Source of the DNA: CAVUCE01 sp963739985
Lineage (GTDB): Bacteria; Bacteroidota; Ignavibacteria; Ignavibacteriales; Ignavibacteriaceae
Reading direction: 5' to 3'
NCBI GenBank assembly: GCA_963739985.1
Contig: CAVUCE010000008.1
Span: 310,001 to 374,000, forward strand
Length of the DNA: 64,000 bases
Within the stretch, counting starts at the first letter, position 1. Each line of letters begins with the position of its first letter. The notes under the pieces are model-generated. The model did not search any database. It was not told the DNA's origin and saw nothing but the letters and a program-made list of their open reading frames with translations. Below are positions 45,033-54,403 of the stretch, in pieces. The position numbers were made by a program, and so were the translations under genes.

Positions 45033-46688
45033 TTAGAAAATTGCCGTTTCTTCATAAACTCCAAATACATCTTTTAACTCACTAACCATTTCACCAAGTG
45101 TAACATAGTTTTGAGCAGCTTTAATAAATCGAGGCATTAAATTGCTTCCATCTTCCGCAGCTTGATGTATCTCTTTCAGACTTTGAGCAACAGCTTCTTG
45201 ATTCCTACTTTGTTTTAATTCAGCCAATCTTTTCTTTTGTTTTTTCTCAACTTCCGGAGATATTAATAAAAGAGGAATATCCACCTTTTCTCCATGCTCC
45301 ACAAATTCATTTACTCCAACAATAAATTTCTCTTTCTTTTCAACTTCTCTCTGGTATTTATAAGCAGCATCCGAAATTTCTTTTTGAAAGTATCCTGCTT
45401 CAATTGCCGGGATCACACCACCAATAGAATCAATTTGTTCGAATATTTCATTAGCTTGCTTTTCCATTTTATCTGTTAATGCTTCAATAAAATAACTTCC
45501 GCCTAAAGGATCGACAGTGTTAATTACACCGGTTTCATACGCTATTAGCTGTTGAGTTCTAAGTGCAATTTTTACAGCCTTTTCGCTCGGGAGAGCTAAA
45601 GTTTCATCCATGGAATTTGTGTGAAGAGATTGCGTGCCACCCAGTACTCCGGCAAGAGCTTGAAAAGCCGTTCTTACAATATTATTTTCAGGTTGCTGTG
45701 CAGTTAAAGTACAGCCGGCAGTTTGAGTGTGAAATCTTAACCACCAGGATCTCGGGTTCTTTGCTCCGTACGTTTCTTTCATCCTTTTAGCATAAATTTT
45801 TCTTGCAGCTCTAAATTTAGCGATCTCTTCAAAAAAGTCGAGATGAGAATTAAAAAAGAATGAAATTCTGGGAGCAAACTCGTCGATATCCATTCCTCTT
45901 TCCAAACATGCTTCTATATATGCAAATCCATCTGCTAAAGTATATGCTAATTCTTGAACTGAAGTTGAGCCTGCTTCTCTAATATGGTAACCACTAACCG
46001 AAACCGGATTCCATTGAGGAACCTCTTTTGCACAATATTCAATCATGTCTACAATTATTCGCATTGACGGATTTGGCGGATAAATATATTCTTTTTGAGC
46101 AATGTATTCTTTTAAAATATCGTTCTGTAAAGTTCCTCTTAAATCTTTAAAGTCTACACCTTGTTTTTGAGCAACGGCTAAGTAATAAGCAAAAATCATT
46201 GCCGCCGGAGAATTAATCGTCATTGATGAAGAAACTTTGTCCAAAGGAATTTTATTAAACAGAATTTCCATATCCTCCAAGGAAGAAACAGCGACACCGC
46301 AAATTCCTACTTCCCCTTCACTCAAAGGCGCATCGGAATCCCAGCCCATAAGAGTCGGTAAATCGAAAGCAACAGATAAACCAGTTTGACCATGATTTAA
46401 TAAATAATGAAATCTTTCATTTGTATCTTCAGGAGTTCCGAAACCGGCAAACTGCCGCATCGTCCAAATTCTTCCGCGGTATCCGTTACTGTGAATTCCT
46501 CGTGTATATGGATACTCGCCTGGAAATCCAATTTCATTTAGATAATCTAAATGCTCCACATCATCAGGAGCGTATAGATTTTTAATATCTTCTCCACTCA
46601 CAGTTGTGAACTTCATTCCTGTAGCACGAGCATTTTTAACTTTCTCGTCGTAACTGTCTTTTCTTGATTTATAATCTTCGAAACCCAT
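45033..46688 (-). CDS. B12-dependent acyl-CoA mutase large subunit with isobutyryl-CoA mutase-type active site
   Basis: The 551-residue protein is a TIM-barrel substrate-binding subunit (YPYTRGIHSNGYRGRIWTMRQ, SVAFDLPTLMGWDSD, SVSGYHIREAGSTS, QSLHTNSMDETLALP) without the B12-binding domain, so it needs a separate small subunit. In methylmalonyl-CoA mutase two residues hold the substrate carboxylate: Tyr89 in WTIRQY and Arg207, 118 residues later. Here the aligned residues are Phe80 (TMRQF) and Gln198 (EYIAQKEY), with the same spacing. The Phe/Gln pair is the isobutyryl-CoA mutase signature. The likely reaction is therefore isobutyryl-CoA to n-butyryl-CoA rather than methylmalonyl-CoA to succinyl-CoA. 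It begins a group with the UbiA-like gene. Confidence 0.85.
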   Translation of the reverse strand: MGFEDYKSRKDSYDEKVKNARATGMKFTTVSGEDIKNLYAPDDVEHLDYLNEIGFPGEYPYTRGIHSNGYRGRIWTMRQFAGFGTPEDTNERFHYLLNHGQTGLSVAFDLPTLMGWDSDAPLSEGEVGICGVAVSSLEDMEILFNKIPLDKVSSSMTINSPAAMIFAYYLAVAQKQGVDFKDLRGTLQNDILKEYIAQKEYIYPPNPSMRIIVDMIEYCAKEVPQWNPVSVSGYHIREAGSTSVQELAYTLADGFAYIEACLERGMDIDEFAPRISFFFNSHLDFFEEIAKFRAARKIYAKRMKETYGAKNPRSWWLRFHTQTAGCTLTAQQPENNIVRTAFQALAGVLGGTQSLHTNSMDETLALPSEKAVKIALRTQQLIAYETGVINTVDPLGGSYFIEALTDKMEKQANEIFEQIDSIGGVIPAIEAGYFQKEISDAAYKYQREVEKKEKFIVGVNEFVEHGEKVDIPLLLISPEVEKKQKKRLAELKQSRNQEAVAQSLKEIHQAAEDGSNLMPRFIKAAQNYVTLGEMVSELKDVFGVYEETAIF

Positions 46689-46756
46689 AATTTTGCCTTT
46701 AGTTTTTTGAACTAAGTTAGTTTATTACTTCGCCTTTTGGGCATTACATTTACAAT

Positions 46757-48616
46757 TTAAGTCCTTCCGAATCTTCTGTCAAATTCCTCAAGAGATATTT
46801 TTATAACTATCGGTCTACCATGCGGACAAACATACGGCATGGAAGTAGCAAACAATTGGTCAATTAGTAAACGCATCTCTTTATCAGAAAGATAGTCACC
46901 AGCTTTTATTGCAGTTTTACAAGAATAAGATTTTGCAATATTGTCTCTTACTTCCAGTTTTTTTTCTCTTTCGTTGATAGAGTATTCATTTATCAAGTCT
47001 AACAAAATCTCTTCTTCAGAGCCTCGTTTAACATCATCAGGAACACCTTCTATCACAACCGTGTTCTTACTGAAAAACTTGATCTCAAATCCTAATTTAC
47101 TAAGATAAGGATTTATTTCTCTTAATAAAGCAAATCTAGCCGGATCTAATTCAACAGTTTTAGGAAATAATAATTGCTGAGAAAAAGGCATGTCTGCTTC
47201 AAATCTTTTTAATGCTTTTTCGTATAAGACTCTTTCATGCGCAACATGCTGATCGATAATCATCAAACCGGTTTTTATCTGAGAAAGAATATACTTGTTG
47301 TGCAATTGAATGATAAAAGTACTTACTTCATTGCCTCTTTCATTTGACGAAGGTTTTTGTGTTTCGTGAAATACTTCCTTGTTTTCTCCTTTTGCAAAAG
47401 GATGAGAAATTGAATTAGAAGAATCATTCGATGGAATATCATCCGGCAACGCGCTAAAGATCATATCAATTTCTTTATCAGAAAAATTAGTCCTTGCAAC
47501 AGATTCTTTTCGCTCGGTTAAAGGCCGGTCTGAAAAATCATTCTGTTCTACTTTTTGAAAATGATTGAATTTTAATTTCTCTGTAGCATCAGCAGAATCA
47601 CCAAACATCATGGAAGGCACTAAATCATGAGTACCTAGACTTTTACGTATAACAGCAAGAACAAAATTATAGACATCTTTTTCATCATCAAATCGGACTT
47701 CGAGTTTGGATGGATGAATATTTATATCTGTTCTCTTTGGATCGAGTTCTAAAAATAAAACAAAGAAAGGATAGTCACCTTTTTCAAGGATATTTTCATA
47801 AGCTGAAAAGACGGCATGATTTATTTGCTTACTAACCACAAATCTACCATTTAAAAATAAATACTGCTCGCCTTTGCTTTTCTTAAGCATGCTTGGTTTC
47901 CCGATATATCCGAAGAGCGAAATATACTCCGTTCGTTCCTCAACCGAGACTAAAGCATCCAGCATATTATCGGCAAATACTTGTTTAACTCTATCTTCAA
48001 TTTTTCCGCTTTTATAATCAAAAATTAAATCCGTATCATTAAACAATTTAAAATTCACATAAGAATTACTAAGTGAAATTTTATTAAAGGTATCGATAAT
48101 ATGTTTTAACTCAGTCGCATTTGTCTTTAAAAAATTTCTTCTCGCAGGAGTATTAAAAAACAAGTTCTTAACAGAAATACAGGTACCTTTGGAAAAAGAT
48201 CCTTTTTCCTTTATGATTGTCCCCCCATCCTCAACTCTGATATAAGTGCCCAGCTCTTGATCTTTCATTTCGGTTTTAATTTCCAACTGACTTACAGCTG
48301 CAATTGAGCTTAAAGCTTCACCTCTAAAACCAAGAGTCATTATATTTTCTAAATCTTCATAATCAGATATTTTACTGGTTGCGTGTTTTTGAATGCAGAG
48401 AATTGCATCTTCTTCTGTCATTCCCTCTCCATCATCGCAAACCTGGATTAAAGTTTTTCCAGCTTGTTTTATTATCAATTCTATCGATTTAGCTCCGGCA
48501 TCAAGTGAATTTTCCATCAACTCTTTTACAACTGATTCAGGTCGCTGTACTACTTCACCGGCAGCAATTTTATTCGCAATATTTTCTGATAATATTTTTA
48601 TTCTTTTATCGGACAT
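46757..48616 (-). CDS. mutL: DNA mismatch repair protein MutL with endonuclease motif
   Basis: The 619-residue protein has the GHKL ATPase core (IANKIAAGEVVQRPESVVKE, SLDAGA, DDGEGM, TLGFRGEAL). A variable linker (about 330-430) and a C-terminal dimer domain follow. The latter contains IDQHVAHERVLYE, a DQHAx2Ex4E-type metal motif with Ala to Val, and CPHGRP, so this MutL should nick DNA itself, as in bacteria without MutH. It starts at ATG 48616, overlapping the folA stop. Confidence 0.96.
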   Translation of the reverse strand: MSDKRIKILSENIANKIAAGEVVQRPESVVKELMENSLDAGAKSIELIIKQAGKTLIQVCDDGEGMTEEDAILCIQKHATSKISDYEDLENIMTLGFRGEALSSIAAVSQLEIKTEMKDQELGTYIRVEDGGTIIKEKGSFSKGTCISVKNLFFNTPARRNFLKTNATELKHIIDTFNKISLSNSYVNFKLFNDTDLIFDYKSGKIEDRVKQVFADNMLDALVSVEERTEYISLFGYIGKPSMLKKSKGEQYLFLNGRFVVSKQINHAVFSAYENILEKGDYPFFVLFLELDPKRTDINIHPSKLEVRFDDEKDVYNFVLAVIRKSLGTHDLVPSMMFGDSADATEKLKFNHFQKVEQNDFSDRPLTERKESVARTNFSDKEIDMIFSALPDDIPSNDSSNSISHPFAKGENKEVFHETQKPSSNERGNEVSTFIIQLHNKYILSQIKTGLMIIDQHVAHERVLYEKALKRFEADMPFSQQLLFPKTVELDPARFALLREINPYLSKLGFEIKFFSKNTVVIEGVPDDVKRGSEEEILLDLINEYSINEREKKLEVRDNIAKSYSCKTAIKAGDYLSDKEMRLLIDQLFATSMPYVCPHGRPIVIKISLEEFDRRFGRT

Positions 48617-49101
48617 TATTTCTTTCTTCTTACATACTTTAATATTTCAAACTCGCTTCTTTTATCTCTCGATTCAACCGTCCAAATTTGTTCGTTAATC
48701 ATTGGAAAGTACACATCTCCTTCAGCTTCAAAATCCATAATGGAAATCAACATTTCATCCACCGAATCCATTGCTTGTTTATAAATCTGAGCTCCGCCAA
48801 TAATGAAAATTTGTTCATAGTTTCCCGCTTCACAAAAATTATAAGCTGAATCCAAACTATTAAAAACTTTTACCTCTTCAAATCCGGAATTCCATTTTTC
48901 GTTTCTTGTTAATACAATATTTAATCTTCCTTTTAAAGGCTTTCCTAAAGTACCAAATGTGGTTCTTCCCATTATTATTGGATTTCCAAAAGTAGAATTC
49001 TTGAAATGTTGAAATTCTTCTCTTGAATGCCAGGGCATTTCGCCATTTGATCTTCCTATAATTCCATTTTTTGCAACGGCAACAATCAAACTTTTCTTCA
49101 T
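48616..49101 (-). CDS. folA: Dihydrofolate reductase
   Basis: It reduces dihydrofolate to tetrahydrofolate with NADPH. The 161-residue protein starts KKSLIVAVAKNGIIGRSNGEMPWHS, has the acid REEFQHFK (Glu28/29) in the substrate pocket and PIIMGRTTFG for NADPH. The C-terminal FIIGGAQIYKQAM is also typical. Its ATG overlaps the histidine kinase stop by 4 bases, and its own stop overlaps mutL. The product of thyA two genes upstream (dihydrofolate) is its substrate. Confidence 0.97.
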   Translation of the reverse strand: MKKSLIVAVAKNGIIGRSNGEMPWHSREEFQHFKNSTFGNPIIMGRTTFGTLGKPLKGRLNIVLTRNEKWNSGFEEVKVFNSLDSAYNFCEAGNYEQIFIIGGAQIYKQAMDSVDEMLISIMDFEAEGDVYFPMINEQIWTVESRDKRSEFEILKYVRRKK

Positions 49102-52100
49102 GCTCTATTTCCGTTTAAATTCTCGTTCAAAGGTAAACTGATTGTAAAAATTGATCCTTTTCCAAGCTCACTATCCGCCCATATTTTACCATCATGTTTA
49201 TCAATAATATCCTTAACAATCGAAAGCCCGAGACCAGTAGAAGTTTCGCCTCCGGTAGGTTTAGCTGAAAGTCTTTGGTATTTATTAAATAATTTTCTCA
49301 TATCATCAGAACTTAAACCTTGCCCTTGATCCTTAACTTGAATGTATATGTTGTTCTCGTCTTTAGAAGTACTTACTAAAATTGTTTTACCATTTTCAGA
49401 ATATTTTATTGCATTACTAATAAGATTATTTACAGCAACTTTTATCCATTGAAGATCAACCTCAGCATAAATCTTTCTACCATAATTTGTAATTAGTATT
49501 TGCCGCTTTTGATTTGCACGGGATTCGTTTTCCTTAACCAGCTCATCCATAAATTTATTTACATCCACACTTCGCTTATCGAGAACAACATTTTTTGATT
49601 CCATAGCCGCAGCTTCCAGCATTTCATCAATTTGCCCTACCATATGTTCTGCAGAATCATATATCATTTTAGCCATTTCACGGGAATCTTCATCGTAACT
49701 TTCCTCATTAATAATTGAAGAGAAACCTCTTATAGCTTGCAACGGGTTTTTAAGATCGTGCGCGGCAATATTAAGCAAATTACTTCTTTGTTCATTTGCC
49801 TCTTCCAGTCTTCGTTTCGCATTCTCGCTTTCTTCTAATAAGCTTTCAGTCTTTTCTTTCGCAATCAGTAAATCGTCTGTTCTTTCATTTACGAGCTGAG
49901 CCAACTCGTTCTCACGCTGTCGAAGTGTCCTTATTCTTTTAGCATCCCAAAACTTAACGGAAAAGATTATAAATATAATAAAAAAGAGTAAGTATATAGC
50001 CAACATTAAGTTACTTAAATACCATTTACGAACAATAGCAAAGTGATAAATAGCAGCATCACTCATTAAGTAACCATTATTCTTAGCTCTTACTTCAAAA
50101 GTATAATCTCCACTGGACAAATTATAAAAATTTACAGAGTTATTAATTTTGTTTAAAGACCAACTAGTATCTGCCCCTAAAAGTCGATACTGATATTCGA
50201 TTTTATCCGCAGGAAAAATTAAAGAATTCCAGGCGAATTCCAAATTTTCACCGGATATGTATTCGTTTTTGTTGGATTTCAACGTCCTTCTGTTTCCAAA
50301 GTTATGAACATCTTCAAGAACAGGTTTGGGTGTTTTACTAAATGCATTCCCGCTGCACATACAATATGCCAAACCACTTGAAGTAGCAACAAACAAATAT
50401 TTATTTTGATAAGAAAGTAGTCCTTGGCTTGCAACAGCAGAATTTGGAAGACCGTTTCTGCTATTAAAATGAACCAGTTCCCCATTTGAAGTAACATAAA
50501 CACCACGATCTGTTCCCGCCCAGATGGAGCCATTTTCACTGACTTTTATACCGCGAATTATTTCATTACCTAATACTTTGAATTGATTATCTCTAATAGC
50601 ATTTCCGCGATTTACTCTTAATACACCATAACTACTGGCAAGGTATGTTATGTTATTTTTGAAATCTAGGTCAAAGATTTCTATAGGCGAATGTGTAGCG
50701 AAATCAATTTTGGGCGAAATATTTATGAACTCATTTTTGCTTTTATCCAATTTAAATAAGTAAGAATCAATTCCAGAACCCGCACAATAGATAGTTCCGT
50801 TAGATGCTTGTTTAAACAAATTTATATAAACTAAATCGTGATAAGACAAATTGTAGTAGGAGAGATTATAAGACTGATCTATCTTTAGAATTTTGTATTC
50901 ACGCGGAAAATAAGACCAAAGATTTCCTTTACTATCAGTAAATAAATCATTCGGGCGATCATCTTGAAAATATTTAGAAAATAATTTCGTACTTCCATTT
51001 TTATCAAAAAGAACTAGTTGCCTATCGGTAAAAGTAACCCATATTCCGGATTTACCGACATCAAAAGATAGAATTCGCCTATCCTTTGCCTCAATAATTT
51101 TACGCAATGAAAATCCGTCAGAATTTTTATCTACTTGAAACAAATCATTTCCGTTTGAGAAATAAATTTTATCTCCGAATGATTTTATTTGCTGAGCATA
51201 AAGACTCAAATTATCACTTCCGAAATATTTAGGCTCAATAGGATGAAATACAGTTTTGCGAACTAATCCGATTCCTCTATCAGAACAAACCCATAGGTTT
51301 CCGGTTCTATCAATAAATAAATTTTTAATAGATCCGAAATCATAATTATCGAACCTAGACAGCGTTAATTTTCCACCGGAAATTGAACCAAAATAAAAAT
51401 TGTCGGTCCAAGTTCCCACAAATAATTTGCCTGATTTACCTAATACAATTGAGGAAATATTTTTGACATTTGAAATTTTATCAACTGAAATATCCGATAT
51501 TGATTTTCCTAATTTGATTCTATAAATCCCATCACTGCTTCCCGCTAAAAAAGTACTATTTCCAATATTTACTAATGCATCAAAAGTAAACTGATCGGAG
51601 GGAGGATCGTAATTTAATTTTTGGAATGAATCATTATCAGCATCGTAGTAAAATAATGTACCGGTTCTAGACGCAGCGATTATTTTATTATCTTCAGTTT
51701 CAGCAACGAGAAAGGAGCGGAAATAACTATCGGCATCATATACTTTATCAAATTTATATTTTTTAAAACTCCCTTTACTAATATGAGAAATCCCGGTTAA
51801 ATCGCTTACCCAATAGCTGCTGTCATTTGCTTGAAATAATTGTTTGGGATAATAAAGCGCTTCATTACTTTCCTGGAGTGAAGATTTTGCAATATTTTTA
51901 TAGACATAACCTGAGTCAGATTGTTCAAAATAACCGATTCCCATATCGGTTGCAATAAGCATTTTGCCGGATTTTGTCTCTAATAAATCCTTTATAAAAA
52001 AAGAAGGAAGCCCTTTTTTAAAGTTTAGAAATTTTTTGCCATCAAATCGAGACAATCCCCCGTCAGTAGCAATCCAAATATATCCATCATTATCTTGAAC

Positions 52101-52244
52101 TATACTTTTAGTTAAATTGCTGACTAACCCATCTCCATTATTGTAAATATTAGTAACGAAGTTTTGAGCAGCAGAATTTATTTGAAATGAAAAGACTACA
52201 GCCATAACAAGCTGTAATCCTTTATAAATGTTATAAAATTTCAT
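49098..52244 (-). CDS. Sensor histidine kinase with two-component-regulator propellers (Reg_prop), no receiver domain
   Basis: The 1048-residue protein has a signal peptide (about 1-26). Many propeller repeats follow (about 30-650; patterns such as DNDGYIWIATDGGLSRFDG and DRTGNLWVCSDRGIGLV), then a Y_Y_Y Ig-like domain (about 660-740) and one membrane helix (about 745-765). Next come a coiled coil (about 770-820), a HisKA domain with His829 in AAHDLKNPLQAIRGF, and a HATPase domain with NNLISNAIKYS, DQGQGLS and GLGLSIVKDI. It lacks receiver and DNA-binding domains, so it is a classical kinase whose partner regulator lies elsewhere. It sits between thyA (18 bases upstream) and folA (4-base overlap). 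The ligand is unknown. Confidence 0.93.
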   Translation of the reverse strand: MKFYNIYKGLQLVMAVVFSFQINSAAQNFVTNIYNNGDGLVSNLTKSIVQDNDGYIWIATDGGLSRFDGKKFLNFKKGLPSFFIKDLLETKSGKMLIATDMGIGYFEQSDSGYVYKNIAKSSLQESNEALYYPKQLFQANDSSYWVSDLTGISHISKGSFKKYKFDKVYDADSYFRSFLVAETEDNKIIAASRTGTLFYYDADNDSFQKLNYDPPSDQFTFDALVNIGNSTFLAGSSDGIYRIKLGKSISDISVDKISNVKNISSIVLGKSGKLFVGTWTDNFYFGSISGGKLTLSRFDNYDFGSIKNLFIDRTGNLWVCSDRGIGLVRKTVFHPIEPKYFGSDNLSLYAQQIKSFGDKIYFSNGNDLFQVDKNSDGFSLRKIIEAKDRRILSFDVGKSGIWVTFTDRQLVLFDKNGSTKLFSKYFQDDRPNDLFTDSKGNLWSYFPREYKILKIDQSYNLSYYNLSYHDLVYINLFKQASNGTIYCAGSGIDSYLFKLDKSKNEFINISPKIDFATHSPIEIFDLDFKNNITYLASSYGVLRVNRGNAIRDNQFKVLGNEIIRGIKVSENGSIWAGTDRGVYVTSNGELVHFNSRNGLPNSAVASQGLLSYQNKYLFVATSSGLAYCMCSGNAFSKTPKPVLEDVHNFGNRRTLKSNKNEYISGENLEFAWNSLIFPADKIEYQYRLLGADTSWSLNKINNSVNFYNLSSGDYTFEVRAKNNGYLMSDAAIYHFAIVRKWYLSNLMLAIYLLFFIIFIIFSVKFWDAKRIRTLRQRENELAQLVNERTDDLLIAKEKTESLLEESENAKRRLEEANEQRSNLLNIAAHDLKNPLQAIRGFSSIINEESYDEDSREMAKMIYDSAEHMVGQIDEMLEAAAMESKNVVLDKRSVDVNKFMDELVKENESRANQKRQILITNYGRKIYAEVDLQWIKVAVNNLISNAIKYSENGKTILVSTSKDENNIYIQVKDQGQGLSSDDMRKLFNKYQRLSAKPTGGETSTGLGLSIVKDIIDKHDGKIWADSELGKGSIFTISLPLNENLNGNRA

Positions 52245-52262
52245 TGCATGGTTTTCTCACCG

Positions 52263-53102
52263 TTAGACCGCAACTTCAAACTTTATTTTTGGATGAGATT
52301 TGTAACCGATAAGTTCAAAATCCTCAAACTGAAGTTGGTCAAAAGGTTTCTTGGCAATTTTTAATTTAGGTAACGGAAGAGGTTCACGTTTTAACTGTTC
52401 CATCAATCCTTCTCTATGATCATATTTTTCCATAGGTGTATTTTTATCGGCTACGTATACATGCGCATCAACAATTGTGTGAGCAAAAAATCCAAGCTCC
52501 AAATTAACTTCTTGAGCAATAATCTGAGTGAGCATCGAATATGCTGCCAAATTAAACGGAATACCTAAAGCAATATCCCCGGAACGTTGAGTTAAATGAC
52601 AATTTAATTTACCGTCACTAACATTAAATGCATACGTATAATGACACGGAGGTAATTTACTTGTAGTGGCATTTCCAGGTTCCCAGGCTGTAACAATTAA
52701 TCTTCTACTATATGGATTTTTCTTAATTTCATCTATTACATATTGTATTTGATCAACTTCCCGAACTTGCCATTCACCATTTTCATCTTTTTGTGCGCTG
52801 GGAAAATGCCGCCAGTAATTACCGTAAGCAGTATCAAGATTTCCATCCTCATCTGCCCAAGCATCCCAAATTTTAGTTTTCTTTCTTAAATTTCTTATAT
52901 GATCTTCTCCGGAAAGATACCATAAGACCTCGTGCAAAAGTGATTTCCATCTCATTTCTTTTGTAGTTAAGAGAGGAAATCCTTCCTGAAGATCGACTCT
53001 GTAAAATGCTCCAAAATATGAAATTGTATCAACACCGGTTCTTGATGGTTTTCTAACTCCTTCATCTAAAACAAGCTTGACTAAATCTAGATATTGCTTC
53101 AT
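52263..53102 (-). CDS. thyA: Thymidylate synthase
   Basis: It methylates dUMP to dTMP with methylene-tetrahydrofolate, giving dihydrofolate. The 279-residue protein has RTGVDTISYFG, the catalytic Cys153 in LPPCHYTYAF, QRSGDIALGIPFNLAAYS and the folate end YKSHPKIKFEVAV. It is the first gene of the thyA-kinase-folA-mutL series. The 85-base leader is AT-rich without a convincing promoter motif. Confidence 0.97.
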   Translation of the reverse strand: MKQYLDLVKLVLDEGVRKPSRTGVDTISYFGAFYRVDLQEGFPLLTTKEMRWKSLLHEVLWYLSGEDHIRNLRKKTKIWDAWADEDGNLDTAYGNYWRHFPSAQKDENGEWQVREVDQIQYVIDEIKKNPYSRRLIVTAWEPGNATTSKLPPCHYTYAFNVSDGKLNCHLTQRSGDIALGIPFNLAAYSMLTQIIAQEVNLELGFFAHTIVDAHVYVADKNTPMEKYDHREGLMEQLKREPLPLPKLKIAKKPFDQLQFEDFELIGYKSHPKIKFEVAV

Positions 53103-53187
53103 GTTTTTTTATTCCCGTTCCTAAATTCCTTATACTTTAAATTATATATATTAGATAAAATTAACAAAAATTGATAATTAAAAAGTA

Positions 53188-54321
53188 CTATTTAAGATGA
53201 CTTAAAATCTCTTCACTAGCCAAAATAATCCCATCTTTAAATTTTTTAATAGATTCCTCAATGGAATTGAAATATTTACTCAGCTCAATTATAATAACAT
53301 TATCAGCAAGTTTGGATCTTGCATCATCCTCAATTTTACCGCAAACTAAAAACACTTTTTTCTCTTTTCCATTAGCATGCTCCAGAATTATTCCGGGACC
53401 TTTTCTCATCAAACTTTGTAAATCAAATGCTCCCTCACCTGTAATAATATAATCAGCTTGCTCCAGCAAATTCGATAACTTTAAGTATCCAAGAACAAAT
53501 TCAGAGGCAGTTATAACCGTTGCATCAAAAAATAAACATAAACCTGCAGCCAAACCACCGCCTGCTCCCGATGATGGGTTAAGTGAACTAGCTAACTTTT
53601 TATTTTTTAAAATATTATAGATTTTACCAAAACCTAATTCAATTTCATTAAGTTCAGATTCGGTACTCCCTTTTTGTCTTCCAAAAACCTTCGTTGCTCC
53701 TTGCTCCCCTAAAAGTGGATTTTCAACATCAACTATCACTTCAATCTCGAAAGATAATTTTGGCTTTTGCCACACCAAATTTTCTGTTCGGCTAAAGTTT
53801 CTGGGAAATGGGAGCAAGAAGTTACCATCAGTGTCATTTAAAATAAGACCACATTCAGATGCTGCTCCTATTGCCAAATCATTTGTGCCCGTTCCGCCTA
53901 TACCCAAAATAACTTTATTTATTTCCAATCTTCCTGCAGTAACATCATCATTTAGAAGGCTTAATAACTCTCCAATTCCTTTTGTATTAAGATTAACAGG
54001 ATGCCTTTCATTAATCGGAATAACTTTTAGACCTACAATCATAGCAGATTCTACATAAACATTTTTAGATTTTCGATCATAACCAACTTCTATGTTTAGT
54101 TTCTCAATTTGGTTAGGTGCGGAGACTTCATAGTGAAAGCTAACTAAATTAAAATTAGCTTTACAAACTTCAAGAAAACCGTCTCCTCCATCGGATATTG
54201 GCAGCTTAATTAATTTCAATTTAGAGTTTTTACTCAAGTGAGCATAAAATAAATTTGCCGTTTCAATAGAATCTGCGCATTCTTTAAAACTATTTGGGGC
54301 AATCAGAATTGTTTTGATCAT
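53188..54321 (-). CDS. Glycerate kinase (GlxK/GarK type II family)
   Basis: It phosphorylates D-glycerate, giving 2-phosphoglycerate in characterised family members. The 377-residue protein has the family motifs LIAPNSFKECADSIETANL, PISDGGDGFLEV, VILGIGGTGTNDLAIGAA, NPSSGAGGGLAAGL and ITGEGAFDLQSL. The length is standard. It follows no partner gene and is divergent from the glycosyltransferase at 54404, so it may be transcribed alone or before thyA. Confidence 0.92.
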   Translation of the reverse strand: MIKTILIAPNSFKECADSIETANLFYAHLSKNSKLKLIKLPISDGGDGFLEVCKANFNLVSFHYEVSAPNQIEKLNIEVGYDRKSKNVYVESAMIVGLKVIPINERHPVNLNTKGIGELLSLLNDDVTAGRLEINKVILGIGGTGTNDLAIGAASECGLILNDTDGNFLLPFPRNFSRTENLVWQKPKLSFEIEVIVDVENPLLGEQGATKVFGRQKGSTESELNEIELGFGKIYNILKNKKLASSLNPSSGAGGGLAAGLCLFFDATVITASEFVLGYLKLSNLLEQADYIITGEGAFDLQSLMRKGPGIILEHANGKEKKVFLVCGKIEDDARSKLADNVIIIELSKYFNSIEESIKKFKDGIILASEEILSHLK

Positions 54322-54403
54322 ATTTAATTAGTTTTGCGATGAATATTAAGTGTTTAAATTTAAGCAATAAAATATATTTTTCCGATTTTTGTTAAATTGA
54401 GAC

